From Amblyornis subalaris (Eukaryota; Chordata; Aves; Passeriformes; Ptilonorhynchidae), in the NCBI GenBank assembly GCA_018881555.1, contig JACAXG010000111.1, positions 62,001-126,000 on the forward strand: a stretch of 64,000 nucleotides of DNA. The letters are read 5' to 3'. Below the pieces are notes generated by a model. It was given only the letters and a program-made list of their open reading frames with translations, did not search any database and was not told the origin of the DNA. This document shows, piece by piece, positions 12,022-25,267 of this stretch (position 1 is the stretch's first letter; every line of letters starts with the position of its first letter). A program made the translations under genes and the position numbers.

Positions 12022-13657
12022 AATTATATTCTTCTATGGTGAGCTGTAATTATCACTGACTAAGATTTAAGGGATTTACAAGGCCTAAAAGAAAAAACAA
12101 GTGCTCTGCTTCAGAAAGGTTGATTTATATCTTCAATTTTTTGTGCAGATGGTACAACAGATGTCTCCGGTCAATAGCTTCTAAACTTGTAATTCTGCTC
12201 TGAAATTTGCTACATATGTAGATAAATATGGAGGCAGTTTTTTGGGGTTTTTTTTTGGCACATCTTGTATTGGGGAAAGACACTGATCTATACAGGCAAG
12301 GTGAAAGTTGCTTTATGTTTATATATTATTTTTGCTGCTACTTTACACCTTACTGATTAACTTATCAGAGATAGAGACAGCTTGCCTAAAACATCAGTGG
12401 AAGGTTAAGTACCATGGCAAAATATTCCAGGAACGCTTTAAAAACAATCTGCTAAAGCTTTCTTTGGAGATTGGTAATGCAGACTGTTTTCCATTCACTG
12501 AACAGGTTCCTCACAATGTGTTTTTTCCCATCTGATGTGATGATAAGAGTTCAGACTGAAGCTCAAAATTCCCAATATGTTTCACTTTTGTTTTGTTCAC
12601 TTTTATAAATTACTAATTCTGCTAAATATAGTTCAATTCTGCACATCTTGTAGGCTGGATAAAACTTACTTAGTAGATCAGGATGGTTCCCTGTGGGCGT
12701 TATGGTACCTTTGTTGGCAGGTAGGATTTCCCATATGTATTCTCTGTGTTAGAGGAGGCGGCAGCCGTCAGCAGTCCAGTAAAGATCCGTCTGCTGTCTG
12801 TACCCTGGCCCTGTTGGCCCGGTGTGACCCTGCCACCAGTGGGATAGCACATCTCCAAACCATATGCACAAATACATTCACTTCAAAAATGCTTCATTTA
12901 GTTAAAATCACATTGTTCAGCAGCCAAAACAGAGGTTGTCCCACTGAACTTGAAGATTGCTTAGACACTTAAAGAGAAGTGTCTGTATTTATAAGTTTGT
13001 GTAAGTTCAGAACTAACCATTTTTTTCGCTAATCCATTTTCCTTTTTGTTGTTTCATTAGTGATTTTTATAGCCAGAGTGTGACTCTTCACTCCAGAATT
13101 TACTCTTCACATGTAGAACAAATTCAACAAGTAGGTGTACAGAAAAATGTGCAGAAAGTCTCAGAATCCTGTGAGAGCATCACTGGCTGAGTAAAGGGTG
13201 CTTTTTTGGTGGTTTAAGAGAAAACATTGATGGGAATCATGAGAGATGACACTATAAAGAGCACGGTATTGAAGGAATTTGTGGTGACTGACTATGAAAC
13301 TGAAGGCAAGTAGGTAGCAAATGGGAGCAGAGAGAGTAGTCATAAGGTCAAAGCTAATGCTTAAAAAACCTCAAACAAAAGAAAAAACCGAACAGTATTT
13401 CAAACTTAAAGAAGCCAACAAGCCAGTCACTAAGCAAATATATTTTCTTCTTTTGCTGAAGCTTTGGTAAATTGTCTGATGTTACTTGTAAGGTGTTCTT
13501 AAACCAGAAGTGTAAGACATGCGGAAATTTTAATTATTACCAGATCACTTCTGATTTGACTACATAATAAACTAGGGGTGTGCAGAGGACAACGATTTTA
13601 TTTTATGAAACTTTACCTTTTGCTCTCAAGTAAGGAACTCCAAAGCATGAAATGGCC
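12022..13657. other. Unannotated DNA with a small GC-richer patch
   Basis: A GC-richer patch lies at about 12690-12850 inside otherwise AT-rich DNA. A 131-codon plus frame (12577-12972) crosses it but has no recognisable domain. No splice or conservation argument can be made from sequence alone. Confidence 0.45.
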
Positions 13658-15137
13658 TGTCAGAGTTTGACCCGATGTGAGACAAATCTGGTTGGTTAAA
13701 AACAAGTAAAGGACAGTTCTATGAACCAGTTAGTGTTCCTGTGATGTCTCTGTGAAAGGAATGTTATAAAAAACATTTGGGAGGTGACGAAGGACTTGCT
13801 CTCACTTCCTCTCTTGCTCCCTGGCTCCTGGCTGACTCACGAGAGGCAGTGGCTCTCCCCCGACCCCTGGGCCAGGGGGCCCATGGCCCGAGGGGCTGGG
13901 GGCAGCCGCCCTCACCCCCCCACCGGTGCTGTGCCGTTCTGGACCTGAGAGGAGCTGGTCTGATGCCATCTGGACCAAGGCCAAGTCAGAGAAGCAGTTA
14001 AGCTAAGCCAAGGCCGAGGAAAGCCGAGAGAAGCTGAGCCGAGCCGAGCTACGCAGGGGGAACCGAGTTCGTGAGATCAAAGGATGACCTTGTTCTTAAG
14101 CTAAGAGTTAATAGTGGCCAAGAGACTTGTTAAAATTTGGATGGCTGCCAGTGCAGAACATACAGGGGAGAAAGAATGAGCTCGGGGAAGCCAAGCCTAA
14201 TATAGTAGCATTATCTTATTGGGAGCATGTAATTGTTATAAATACTTTTGTAGGCATTTTCTGCAAATATTAACCTCTTCTCTAAGCTAGATAGAAAGGA
14301 AAGCAGTCGTGTGAAAGACTAAATATGGAGTCTAGTATACCAAACGTAAGAGAAGACAAGGAGTGGCAGGAAGTGCTAGAGGAGCCATCTTTACAAGCAC
14401 TGAGATCCATCTTTTCTGTGAGCTGTGCTGTGTGATCTGGAGTAATACCAAACTAAATATCTTTTTAAATCACAGATGAGCCATGGAGGAGTAAGAATTT
14501 CAACAGCCGAAATAAGAACATTTTTATGTTGTGTACAGGTGAAATTTGCAACCTTTACAGCTAGCCTTTGCAGCCTTTTGCGGCCTTTGGAAATTATGAG
14601 TAAAGCAAGCAGGAGCCTGTTGCCTTTGGTGCCTTTAGGCTGGAATTACTTACTCTTAAAATGTTTAACCCCAACAGACTTTTCTTGTGACCCACAAACT
14701 GCAGAGTGTATTGTGGGAGAGAGGATACACCACTACAAAAACCTGGGTGGGCTGTGGTGTTTCTGACAGGTTTGGAACCACGCTGAAGATGCTTCTTAGG
14801 AAACTGTCTTCCGTGGGATGGGTCCCACTACACTACAGAAAGAACTCTCTTTATCCCATGAGGTGGCAATAAGAACTCTTAATCATAACATCAGAATCTC
14901 ATGTTTATGTCCTTTGGGTGATCAGTGAGAAAGATTAGAATGTATGGGGAGAGAATGATATTTATATATTATACCTTAACATATTTTTCATTATTTTTAT
15001 TCTTTCTATTCCTAGTAGGGTTAGTAAATAAATCATTTAATCATTTTACAAGTTTGCAGCCTTTTTTTTGCTGTCTCCTCTCCTCTGAAGAATTAAATGT
15101 GGGAATCTGGAGTTTGCCTCCAGGTCAACCCTTCACA
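13658..15137 (+). mobile_element. Long LTR-like element, copy 1, plus strand
   Basis: About 1,480 bases, homologous over their whole length to 16949-18401 in the same orientation. The alignable block starts TGTCAGAGTTTGACC and ends ...AACCCTTCACA, giving TG...CA termini. A TATA-like TTATAAAA occurs near 13765. A second TATA-rich area (14960-14975) is followed by a canonical AATAAA at 15027-15032, about 105 bases before the end, as expected for a long U3 followed by a short R-U5. A GCCGA/AAGC-rich stretch lies at 13990-14060. Flanks TGGCC and TGATC match at only three of five bases, so a target duplication is not proven. Short open frames match no protein. Old and non-coding. Confidence 0.72.
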
Positions 15138-16943
15138 TGATCATTGAAGGATTTTTCAGTTTCATCTTAAATGAAATTTGTAGAATTCATATCAATCCTT
15201 ACCTTTATGTATAGGTAAAGAAAAATATTTTCAAAAAATAGAGATGAAAACATTTTTCTGATTTTTCCTCTCCTTCTTTTTCTTCTTTTTTTTTGGTGTT
15301 TTAAAAATGTTGGTGTGTTTTGTTTTGTTGGGGTTTTTTTGGTTGCTGGTGATGGTGGTTTTGGTTTTTTTTCTTTTTCCCTGTTTTCTCCAACATAGTC
15401 CTTTGGAAATGTTGCAGATACTGTATAAAGTTTTGAAAATTAAGTCATCCCATTTAAAGAAAATAAAAAACTACAGAAATCGGTATCTGTTTCAGATATT
15501 GGCACAAGTTTGCATATGAAGCTGTATGCAACTATGACTAGAATAGCTAAGAATTGCATTGGTCTGAAGCTATTAGACATTTAAATGTTGCATGCTAGCA
15601 TTCATGCACCTAGCTTGCTTTTTAAGGTGGCAAACTAATTTGTGTTTCTCTTTGTCAGTTGATATTTGAAGTAATATAGATAAAAGCTTTGATATTACGG
15701 TAAAGATTATGATAAGAAAAAAATAAATTACAATTTAAGAGTCTAAACTCGTTAGAAAAGACCTTCTCTTTCCTTTACATTTTTTCTTGCAAAGAATGAA
15801 TTCTGCCATGCATTGTCATTACATTATATACTAAAAGAACACATCTTCACATTTTTCCATGAAAAATTACTGCATAAATTGAGTACATTCATAATTTTCT
15901 TTGTGATGTCAGCATCACGCTTTTAGGCCATGGTAATGTGTGTACTTACTTGTTTCTACAGCTATTCTTTGAAACTTTGTCTTGGAAAATTGGTTCTGAA
16001 AAAAATGTGCATCTGTCTCTATATGGTCATAGAGACATTTTCATTCTTTATAAAGGTAGTAATGCCTAGACTATTATACCTTCTTGATACCATCATTAAC
16101 TAAGAGCATTTTATAACAGAGATGCTACCCAAATGCAAAGCTGCCCTGTGAGATCGATCTATCTATCTATCTGGATATAGATATACGTGAAAAATATTAA
16201 TCCTAGTTGGACTTGGGATGCTGCCACCCAGGCACATAATTTGTTCTTAATATTTTAAAGTACATTTGTGATCTTCATCTTGCTGCCTCATTACATTCTA
16301 AGTGCAGTTATTAGTAAATAGAATTTTTCTTGAAGAATACCTTTCCACCTGCCTGTTAAATCTTTTGAAAACTGTGTATACTTGCAAATTATTTACAAGC
16401 CAAAACAACTCACAGTGCATTATTTTATTTATTGGTGTTCTACCACACATCTACCATGTTCCTGTGGCTGAGCTTTCCTGGTAGAAACTCAGGTAGGGTG
16501 ATTCACTAAGAGACAAGACAAAGGGAGATTTAATTTTCAGGTCTCTGACAGCCTTGCTATATCTAGGCCATAATGTTGAGACATTTTGAAAAGACATATA
16601 AATAAGAAATTGGGAAAGAAGGAAAGAAAACCAGGAGCACTTTCTGGAGGAGGTGTTTGCTGTATACTCAACTCTTCACTGCTGTGTTGGTTAGCCCACA
16701 ACTAGTCAATAAATTGAACTTTCAGTCTTAAAATGTGCATAAGCCCATCATTTGTATTTTTTCTCATAGAGTAAACCTGCAGGCAGTTATATTCAAAGTT
16801 AAATCCGTGTGCTCTTGAGAGAGGATCTGTCAGCCAGCAGGAGACTTCCTTTGTGAAGCTGTGTAGATGATGCTTTTCCTCCTGTACTCAGCAGTTGTGA
16901 TATGGTAGCAAGCTCCTTGTACAGCTTCTAGGAAGGGTCCTCC
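15138..16943. other. Spacer between the two long LTR-like copies
   Basis: AT-rich. No retroviral gag, pol or primer-binding-site feature is recognisable, which argues against one provirus with two LTRs. A T-rich/G-T tract is at 15275-15375 and an imperfect ATCT microsatellite at 16153-16187. Confidence 0.55.
16153..16187. repeat. ATCT/GATA tetranucleotide microsatellite
   Basis: About four ATCT units followed by a diverged GATATAGATA stretch. Short and imperfect. Confidence 0.7.
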
Positions 16944-16948
16944 AGAAA

Positions 16949-18401
16949 CATCATGGTTTGACCTGGTGTGAGACAAATCTGATTGGTTAGAACAGGTGAA
17001 GGACAGGTGTATAGACCACTTGGTGTTCATGTGACATCTCTGTGGAAGGAATGTTGTAAAAACCACCCGGGAGGTGACAGCTGGCTTGCTATCTTGCTCC
17101 CTTGCTCCCCGCTGTGCCCACAAGCAAGCAGTGGCTCCCCCCCCCCTCTCCCGGGCCAGGGGCCCATGGCCTGAGGGGCTGGCAGGGGCCCCGGCCTCAC
17201 GCCACCACTGGTCCCGCACTGTTTGGACCCGAGAGGAGCTGGTCTATTGCCATCTGGACCAAGGCCAAACAGAGAAAGCAGCTAAGCCGAGTCAAGCTAT
17301 GCAGAGAGCCGAGATTTGTCGGAGAAAAAAAAGGACCCCTTTCGGAGGTGGGTGGGTGAGATCGAAGAGTGACCTTGCTGTTGTAGATAAGGTGAATTGC
17401 AGAGAATTAATTAGCAGATAAAAGACTTATTGAAATTTGGATGGCTGCCAGTGCAGAGAAGCAGTTCGGGATGTGGAAAGAGCCTTGGGCCTAGGAAGCA
17501 AGCCTCATACAGCTGCATTATCTTATGGAAGCAGGTAAACTGTAATAAATACTTCTGTAGGCATTTTCTCCAAATATTAACCTCTTCTCTAAGCCAGAGA
17601 GTAAGGAAAGCAAATTACGTGGAGGACTGATATGGCGACCAGCAGCCAAACGGAAGAGAAGACAAGGAGTGGCAGGAAGTGCCAGAGGAGAAGCCATCTT
17701 TAAAAACATCAGGATTCACCTTTTTCTGTAAGCTGTGCTGTGTGATCTGGAATAATGCCAAACTGAATTTCTCTGTAATCACAAGACAAGACATGGGGGG
17801 ATTTGAAGGTCATCAGCCTAAGATAAGAACATTTTTATGTTGTGAGCAGATGAAATTTGCAGCCTTTGGAGATTATGAGTAAAGCAGGAGACTGTACCTT
17901 TAGTGCCTTTAGGCTGGAATAACTTATTCTTAAATGTTTAACCCCATTAGACTTTTCTTGTGACCCACAAACTGCCGAGAGTATTGTGGGAGAGAGGATA
18001 CACCACTGCAAAAACCAGGGCGAGCTGTGGTGTTTTCTTGAAGGTTTGGAACCACGCCGAAGACACTCTGTAGGGAGCTATCTTCCCTGGGATGGATCCC
18101 ACTACACTACAGAAAGAACTCTTTGTCCCATAAAGTGGCAATAAGAACTTTTAATCATAAGATCAGAATCTCATTATGTCCTTCACGTGATCAGTGAAAA
18201 GGATTGGAATGTATTGGGAGGAGAATGATACTTGTACATTATGCCTTAATATTTTTATTATTTTTTATTCTTTCTGTTCTTAGTAGAGTTAGTAAATAAT
18301 TTAATCATTTTTTCAAGCTTGCAGCCTGTTTATGCTGTCTCCTCTCTTCTGAAGAATATAGCGTGGGGACTTGGAGCCTGCCTCCAGGTTAACCCTTGAC
18401 A
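16949..18401 (+). mobile_element. Long LTR-like element, copy 2, plus strand
   Basis: 1,453 bases homologous to 13658-15137. It is flanked by a perfect 5-base direct repeat AGAAA (16944-16948 and 18402-18406), so it inserted independently of copy 1. Its start is CATCATGGTTTGACC where copy 1 has TGTCAGAGTTTGACC, so the 5' TG appears mutated to CA. The end is ...AACCCTTGACA. The TATA-like site of copy 1 reads TTGTAAAA here, and the AATAAA of copy 1 has become AATAAT, so this copy has likely lost its poly(A) signal. Five-base duplications are usual for ERVL-like and some gammaretrovirus-like elements. No viral coding sequence seen. Confidence 0.78.
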
Positions 18402-18406
18402 AGAAA

Positions 18407-21399
18407 TTATATTTTTCTTCCTCCCAAATGGCTCAAAATGTTTCTGCATTTTAAGAGAAAACTTTTAATTTATCATACTGTTTCAGTATTTCTGTGACAT
18501 ACTACAACAGCCTAGTTACCTGTCTTTGCAAAACCTGCAATGCTAGAAATTGCAGTGGTTTGTCCTTATCAAACACAATGGCAGATAAACTTTTTCTGGA
18601 ACTTCCTCATGTAACATCATGTGACCTATTTCCAGAAATTAGATGTCCGTGTTGTTTATTTTAAGATTTGGGAAGAGAATTATATCCTTAGAAACTGTTT
18701 GGGCTGACAGACACAATTAGTTACAATTTTTCTTTTTCTTCAGAACATATTTAAAGTAGATTCTATGTATCTAGTTTTTGAATCATGATTAACACTTTTA
18801 CAAGAGGATGTAATTTTTAAAATTGGTACAATGTCTGGTTTAATGGCATGCAAGCTGTTTTTTTTTTTAATTTGCCTTGTTTTTTCTCTTTTTTCCCCCA
18901 TGTGTATGGCATAAAGGAGAGAAATGTTCAGTAATTTTCGCACCTATGTTTCGTGCTGATTTCTTGAGTGAAATGTTTTTGGAAATGTTAGTTTTGATAT
19001 GCTGCTATTGAAACATTATCTCTTTCCTAACAGAAATGCAGCATGTGTGTCAACCAACAAGTCTGGTTGACTTGGGAACAGTATTTCAGAAACAGTCTTG
19101 ATATAGTCATACTTTATTGAATGTTCTGGAGTTGGTGGTTCTGTCATTTTCGTTTTCTTGACCTGTGACATGTCTCTGCTGCAGGGTTAAACCCTAAATC
19201 CCTAGAAGATTCCTTAGAGGTGAAAAATCTTGAGGAGAATTGCTTCTCAGCCACTAAGTTTTTTGGCTAAGATGCACCTTCCTGGTGTGTTTGCAGTGAT
19301 GGCTTTGATGATACTTTCAAGAACCAATTGTTGAAACATTTCATGCCAGTTGCATCAGCAGACAGAGAAACTCACAGTTTTCCTGCTGGCCTCTCCCACC
19401 ACTCTCTCCCCTCCTTATCTGATTTGGAAATTCTCCCCACTTGCAATGGTGCTGTAAGTATACAAAAGAAAACTTAGGACAGTGATATGTTCAGCCTATT
19501 CTAAAATCTTTTCAGTGTTATGGCTATGAAAGACAAGATAAAACCCCTCAGTCATACACTGAAGATGCTGGTTCACACTTCTCATTCTTCTTATAGTAAC
19601 TAACCCTGACTTCGTCTGTTTTATCTGCATCATTCCCACTGGTTATCAGTCAGTATACTCGTCACAGTCACTATATATTAATAATATGTAAAATTCCACA
19701 TAAGGCTGAAATCAACAACTACATTCAGGGAGAACTTGTTGAGAAAGTAGTTTATACAGATACACTACTTAAAACAAAGAGGAGTCTTTCCCAAATGAGT
19801 GTCAATAGAAGAATGAAAGGAAGGGATCTATTTCCAAGAGAGGCTTTGGGTAATTGTCATTGAGTTTATAGACATGTTGAGCACGCAGTGCAGTTAGAAC
19901 CAACACAAATGTGCCCATCCATGGATGAGTCAACCCTGAACCAGATATTAAGAGCTCATCAAAGTACTATAGTCCCCCTCATGACATTGCTATTTCCATT
20001 ACTAATGCACATGTATTTGTAGGCCTGTGTTCATTTTAAATCTAGTAAATTTTTGGATTTTCTCCAGCAGGAATATGTTTAAAATTGAGATTTATGCCCA
20101 TACTGAAAAACAATCTGGTGAAGGATTGATAGACTCTCCCTGGGAACATCTGTTAGCATCAAATGTTAAATGAAAAATGAAAAGCTGTCAAATTTTGCTT
20201 TTATTTCCTGTTACATTGAAATCAGGGTGTAAAGAAGGTGAAAGGAGGAGCCCTTTGAAATAAAACAAAGCACTGAAATGTTTTTTTAAGTGTTTCTGAA
20301 TGGACTAATTGGTCAGAATAAATATATGTAAAATTAATAACTGCTTTTAATCACAAATATTAGATACACAAATCTAAAAAGGAATTTGTAAAAAGCTGTT
20401 TCAACAAATAAGGAAAATCTAATGTTTCATACCTATATATATTTTAGTTTCATTGGCTTTTACAGAGTGAAAGTAAATTCATTTTAAGGGTGTATATGAT
20501 AACTTAAAATGTGAAACTAACGATAACTGACAGAGTATTGAACAATTCAGGTATCAGAACATTTAAAAATTTTTGACAGAAAAACATAACAATAATACAA
20601 GTGGCCATAATGTTAAAAATATAAACCAATTTGGAATATCTATTATGTAATACTGTATCACCAGCAATTCAAGTGGATTTTTCAAAGTTCTTGAGATAAT
20701 CAGTTTTTTACAACAAAATTTTAAGAAATTTTTTTTTCAGTCAAAGAATTAACAATATTTGACTTTGTGAAAGTGCGAGATAATTTACCTTTTTGCACTC
20801 TACATAATCCCACTGAAATCATGAACAGAGTCTATATAATTTATTGCTCTATACAGAAAAATTTTTAGTAGGCAAATATACTATAGTCAAGCACACAAAA
20901 TATGTAGACAATGCAGAGTAATATTCATAAAATGAAAGATCATGTATTTATACTGAGTGTCAATATCTTTCTGCTCACCTACTTTGCTAAATCTTTGGAG
21001 GAAAACAGCAGCAAATGTTTTCACTCATTTAAAATGACAGTAAAAGTTGTGACACAAATACTCATGGAAAGTATATTTTATGTCTAGGAAGACTAGCTAT
21101 GGAGAATAATTTTTATTTCTGGCCAGCACTACTTTTTTATCACTGAATAAAAAATCTTTATGCCAAGAGAATGAGAAATTGAAAATGCACTTTTACCTAG
21201 AACTAAAAACAAGTTGCACATTCATCTTATTATTGCCCAACAACCACCTTATTACGAAGTTTTAAGACCCCAGGGCCATTATTTTAAGGGGTTTTTTATT
21301 ATTATTTCAATAAGAAGTTATTATAAGAGAAGTATGAAAGGAGAGGCACAGAGACTTCATTGATACTCATCCAACAAATGTATATGATTGTAGGATAAG
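18407..21399. other. Unannotated AT-rich DNA
   Basis: About 3 kb with almost no open frame longer than 60 codons. T-rich runs are at 18859-18900. No gene or repeat recognised. Confidence 0.55.
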
Positions 21400-21412
21400 A
21401 TCATAGGATAAT
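21395..21412 (-). mobile_element. CR1 3' tail, left part of a split copy
   Basis: AAGATCATAGGATAAT is a diverged CR1 3'-terminal octamer pair on the minus strand. It is separated from the rest of the CR1 copy (21771 onward) by the LTR at 21413-21764. Confidence 0.55.
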
Positions 21413-21764
21413 TGTCGCTGTTGTATGGGGACGGAGCAAAATCATGACACAAAGTATCATCCAGGAAGAAGGTGAAAATGGCATTATTTATTAATATAGA
21501 GACCCGTTTTATGGCTTAGTACACTTGAATGCCATAAGGTCCTTTGGCCACCCACCTCTCAGGGTGATTGGTTGAGCCTTATAGCACCCATTTCAAAATG
21601 TTTCTGTAGTCAGTATCATAACAACTTCACAGGTGCAAGATAAAGAAAATTCGTTTGCAAAACATCTAACTGTTTTTTCATAACTTGCATGAGAAAAGGC
21701 AGGCTCTCACAGAANGCTGTGAGAGCTGGAAAATTTCTCTGCTGAAAGCTCTTCAGTATCCACA
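21413..21764 (-). mobile_element. Small solo LTR (ERVK-like) nested in CR1
   Basis: A 352-base LTR with TG...CA ends and a perfect 6-base target duplication GATAAT (21407-21412 and 21765-21770). On its own (minus) strand it has, in order, a CCAAT box near 21570, a CATAAAA TATA-like box near 21510 and AATAAA at 21487-21492, which is a plausible compact promoter and poly(A) arrangement. Near its 5' end is a perfect 10-base inverted repeat (21703-21712 with 21717-21726) around a 4-base loop that contains the one ambiguous base (N at 21715). No viral genes. Confidence 0.88.
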
Positions 21765-21770
21765 GATAAT

Positions 21771-21870
21771 TAAGATTGACATTGACTTCAGGAGGTCCTC
21801 TAGTCCAACCGCCTGCTCAAACCATATGAGGCAAACTTATCTTAAGGTGTGTTGTAATATGAGAACAAGC
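21771..21870 (-). mobile_element. CR1 3' UTR fragment, right part of a split copy
   Basis: The plus strand reads the antisense CR1 3' UTR with the diagnostic GGTCCTCTAGTCCAACC at 21793-21809 and 'CTGCTCAAA' after it. Together with 21395-21412 it forms one old CR1 copy interrupted by the LTR. Similarity fades near 21870. Confidence 0.65.
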
Positions 21871-24800
21871 AAAGGCTTCAAACCTTTTCTTCCCCTCCTT
21901 ATTTTCCAGAAGACTCCCTGGGTTTAGTAAATGTTTCGGAAGCATAACCAGCACTTAGCTTTTAACAGGTATTTTGAAAGTTATTAACAATTCTCACCTG
22001 TGAATATCAAGAAATATAATCAGGGCCTAAGAATGAAGCATATGATACTGTATGGCTGTACCAAAGATCTTATTTGCTTGCTGTTACAGTTTTAGCTGTT
22101 GAACATATTCTGAAATGATTGTACTACTCTACTCAAGATTAAAAAAAGGCATTGGTGAATCAGTCTTCTCATAACATGCTTGGATTGTTTCCCCTCTGTC
22201 TTATTATTCTTTTTATGTTACACAAGGAACACATTACTGAAAACAGAATAAGCACTTGGTTGAAATTAAAAGAAGGAAAAGTTTCTTAACTGCTTCTCTA
22301 CAGATTTCTTCCTTTATAGCCAGAGGAACTTTTCTAAGAATTTCCCAGGGGTGGAACTACAAGGAGCAACAATACTTCAACTCCTGAAGAAGAAAAAGTA
22401 TGTCCATGTGACTCTTTTCCTTTTGTAATCTGCATAGTGTATTGTTTTTAGTATTACCCATCCAAACAGTAATAACTGAATCAAAAAACCATATGCTGTT
22501 AAAAATGAAGAATTTTATTTGTTAGAAGTAAATTAATTCCTTTCATTCTGTATTAAATTCAGTAATTATATTTCTAGGGATATTTCTACATATCTGAGAA
22601 TCCTATAAATTTTTGAAAATGGACTCTTCTGCCTTAAACCTTTATATTTTTTTCATCCCTGAATTATTCCCACTAATTCAATAATCTTCAGCATCCTTTT
22701 TGCCTCCTTCCTGCCACTTCTCACTACCTGCCACAAAGATAATTTCATTTGTGCAATTTTCTCTGTAGATTTTGAGAATCTGCTGATAAGTAAGCAACTA
22801 AATTATTGTGAAATACACGGTAAAACCAAGCAAGCAAAAAACGTTTGATGCCTGGTCGTACTGGATTTCCATTTGATTGGTGGTGGGCTTTTGAGGAAGT
22901 AGAAATTAGAGAGGGATTGTGTGAGTTGTTGCTTCCTATTCCCCCTTTTCCTCCTGTTTCCCTACCCAATTCAAGCTGTGGTCTGAAAACAGGTCCCTGA
23001 TGATTTTTCATTTTATTCTGGCTGGGAAACAGCCTGTCTGCCACTAGCAAAGTGCATCACTTGTCTGCTCTTCTTTTTTATTTTCTTATCTTTTTGTATC
23101 TCATTCTGTATAAATGTAGCAAGAACATTTCTTTTCTGTTGTCATAAATACTCACAGTGAGGTTGAACCATTGTTTACCTGGAAGAATTAGTATTGGAAA
23201 ATGAACTGGCTTCCTGCAAAATTTGGCAACCTCTGAAACTCTGACCCATATGACTATTCTATAAATAATATTTCTCTGTGTACAATACAAATTTTTGTTG
23301 CTCCAGCAATTCTAAGGTGGTGTTTCTAAGTATTAATCTGTATCTGCGCTTGTGTCACGTATGGCTCTCTGTTGTTCTTGGGCTGAGATTGAAAGATACC
23401 TTAGACTGATTAAGAACTGCTAGCTCATTTTTATAATTGGCAGGGCTCGTGATCAAGGAAATAGGTTTCTTGAGAGAATTGAGTATAGAAAACTTTTTAA
23501 TTTTTCTGAATAAATAGGACAGAGGAGTAAGAGTACAGAAAGGAGCTGAGAGTACAGAAAATGAAAACTCTCAGAAATACTCAAGTCTTTGAGCAGTCAT
23601 GACTCACTTGGCACAGCATGGTCTTGGTTCAGTAACCAGTATTGCATTAAAATGTGTGGGCTTAGACTTCCATTTTCTCACTGGAACTTCTTCTAAGTGC
23701 TAGTTTTATTAACTCCTATTAACTTTGCCACAGCTTTTAATTGAATATTTCAGAATACTGACATTAGCAATTGAATTTCTTATGAAACTAAAAGTGTGTA
23801 AGGATTTCGTCAGCAGCATTTGAAACAATGTTACCAGAGAAGTAGCTATGTAACAACAGCACACACTAGCTTAGGAAATGTAGAAGAAAATTTGATTAAG
23901 GCTGTTAAAAATACCGATTCTTCCTTTAAAAGAAGGTCACAGTTTCATGGATTACTGTATCAAATGCAATACGGGCACATTACTGTATTGCATGGAAATC
24001 GACACTGTTTTGTTAAACATCTGCTCATACTTTAGTTATAAAATTGAACATTCAGATCTTCAATCAATTCGCATCTCTGTTTGAGATCTTATGTTCATAT
24101 GATAAAAATCATGCTTCAGTGGATTTTGAAAAACATGTCTATGCTAAATGTGATCTTTCAAAATCCTTTTTTTTAATGTACTGCTGATGCTTTTGTTCTG
24201 ATTCCTAAACTTTTTTACCAGTGTCTCCTACTACAGTGCTAAAATAGAATTCATTGTCATGAATGTGCAAATATTCAGTGCAAATTATTTATTTTTTGGT
24301 TTTGGCCCACATATGAAAATTTAAGCAAAATTTGACACGATCTGTTTTTTTTTTTTTTTAAAAAAAAGCTGAAGTTCTAATCAGAAGATAGGTCTCTTAA
24401 GCTGCTTTCCCAGGTGCTTTCCCAGCTGCTTTTCCCTTACTCCTGACAATTTACTTGAGTTTTGTTTTAGTGGGTTTTTTAAAATTCTGTTGTTACTTTT
24501 AGAACAATATTTCAGCAACATAATTACCACACTCCTTCCAACAGTGTTTTCCCAGAGAAATCACAAGATAAATAATTAATGACTAATACTTTGCAGAAAA
24601 AAACAGTAATACTGAATGAAAAAAACAGTGGAATTGGGGCATAACTGTTTCCAGCTTCAACATAAAGAAAATTCAAAGTCATCTTTTTCTAAATTCACAC
24701 TGAAGTAAAATATGAAATCAGTTTCTATATGAGAGACTTGGGTAGTTGTTGCATGTTAGGCAGAAGGGACAACTTGTTCTGTTATCATGCAAATAGAATT

Positions 24801-25267
24801 TTGCTTTTTGACAAAATGCCTCACAACCAGATTTTATCTTCCTATTGTAAGCTTTGGTCAGAAAAGAGTACACCCACTCTCTGCTAAACTTTTCCCAGAA
24901 TTTTTATGATATGTGCCCCCTCACATTGTCTGTGTGTTGCACTTTGTGGCAAAAATATCTGTGGGTGGTAATGAATTGCAGATCAATTGATAACACCACC
25001 ATGTAGTGAAAGGTTTTAAGAAGCACCTAATATTTATTTATGGAAAATTATACACCCATGACAATTTAATGTACTGAAATATATTTAGAACTTTCCATAG
25101 TCCTAAATTATTCTTACTATATCAATTTTCTTAGTATTTTAATTTCTGAATTCACAACTACAGGAATGAAAGGACGCTTTTCTGTCTGGGAAATACATTT
25201 AATGTACTCTCAAACTGGAGTTCAGGAATGGAGCTAGTCTGAATAACTTTGGAAATATGTTGCTAGT
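21871..25267. other. Unannotated DNA
   Basis: AT-rich with no supported gene. It includes a T16A8 homopolymer junction at 24344-24367 and three imperfect copies of GCTTTCCCAG at 24400-24432. A 101-codon minus frame at 22745-23050 has no recognisable domain. Confidence 0.5.

Noticed and set aside
13658..18401. A single provirus with two long LTRs
   Set aside because: Copy 2 has its own perfect AGAAA flanks, and the 1.8 kb between copies contains no recognisable retroviral sequence.
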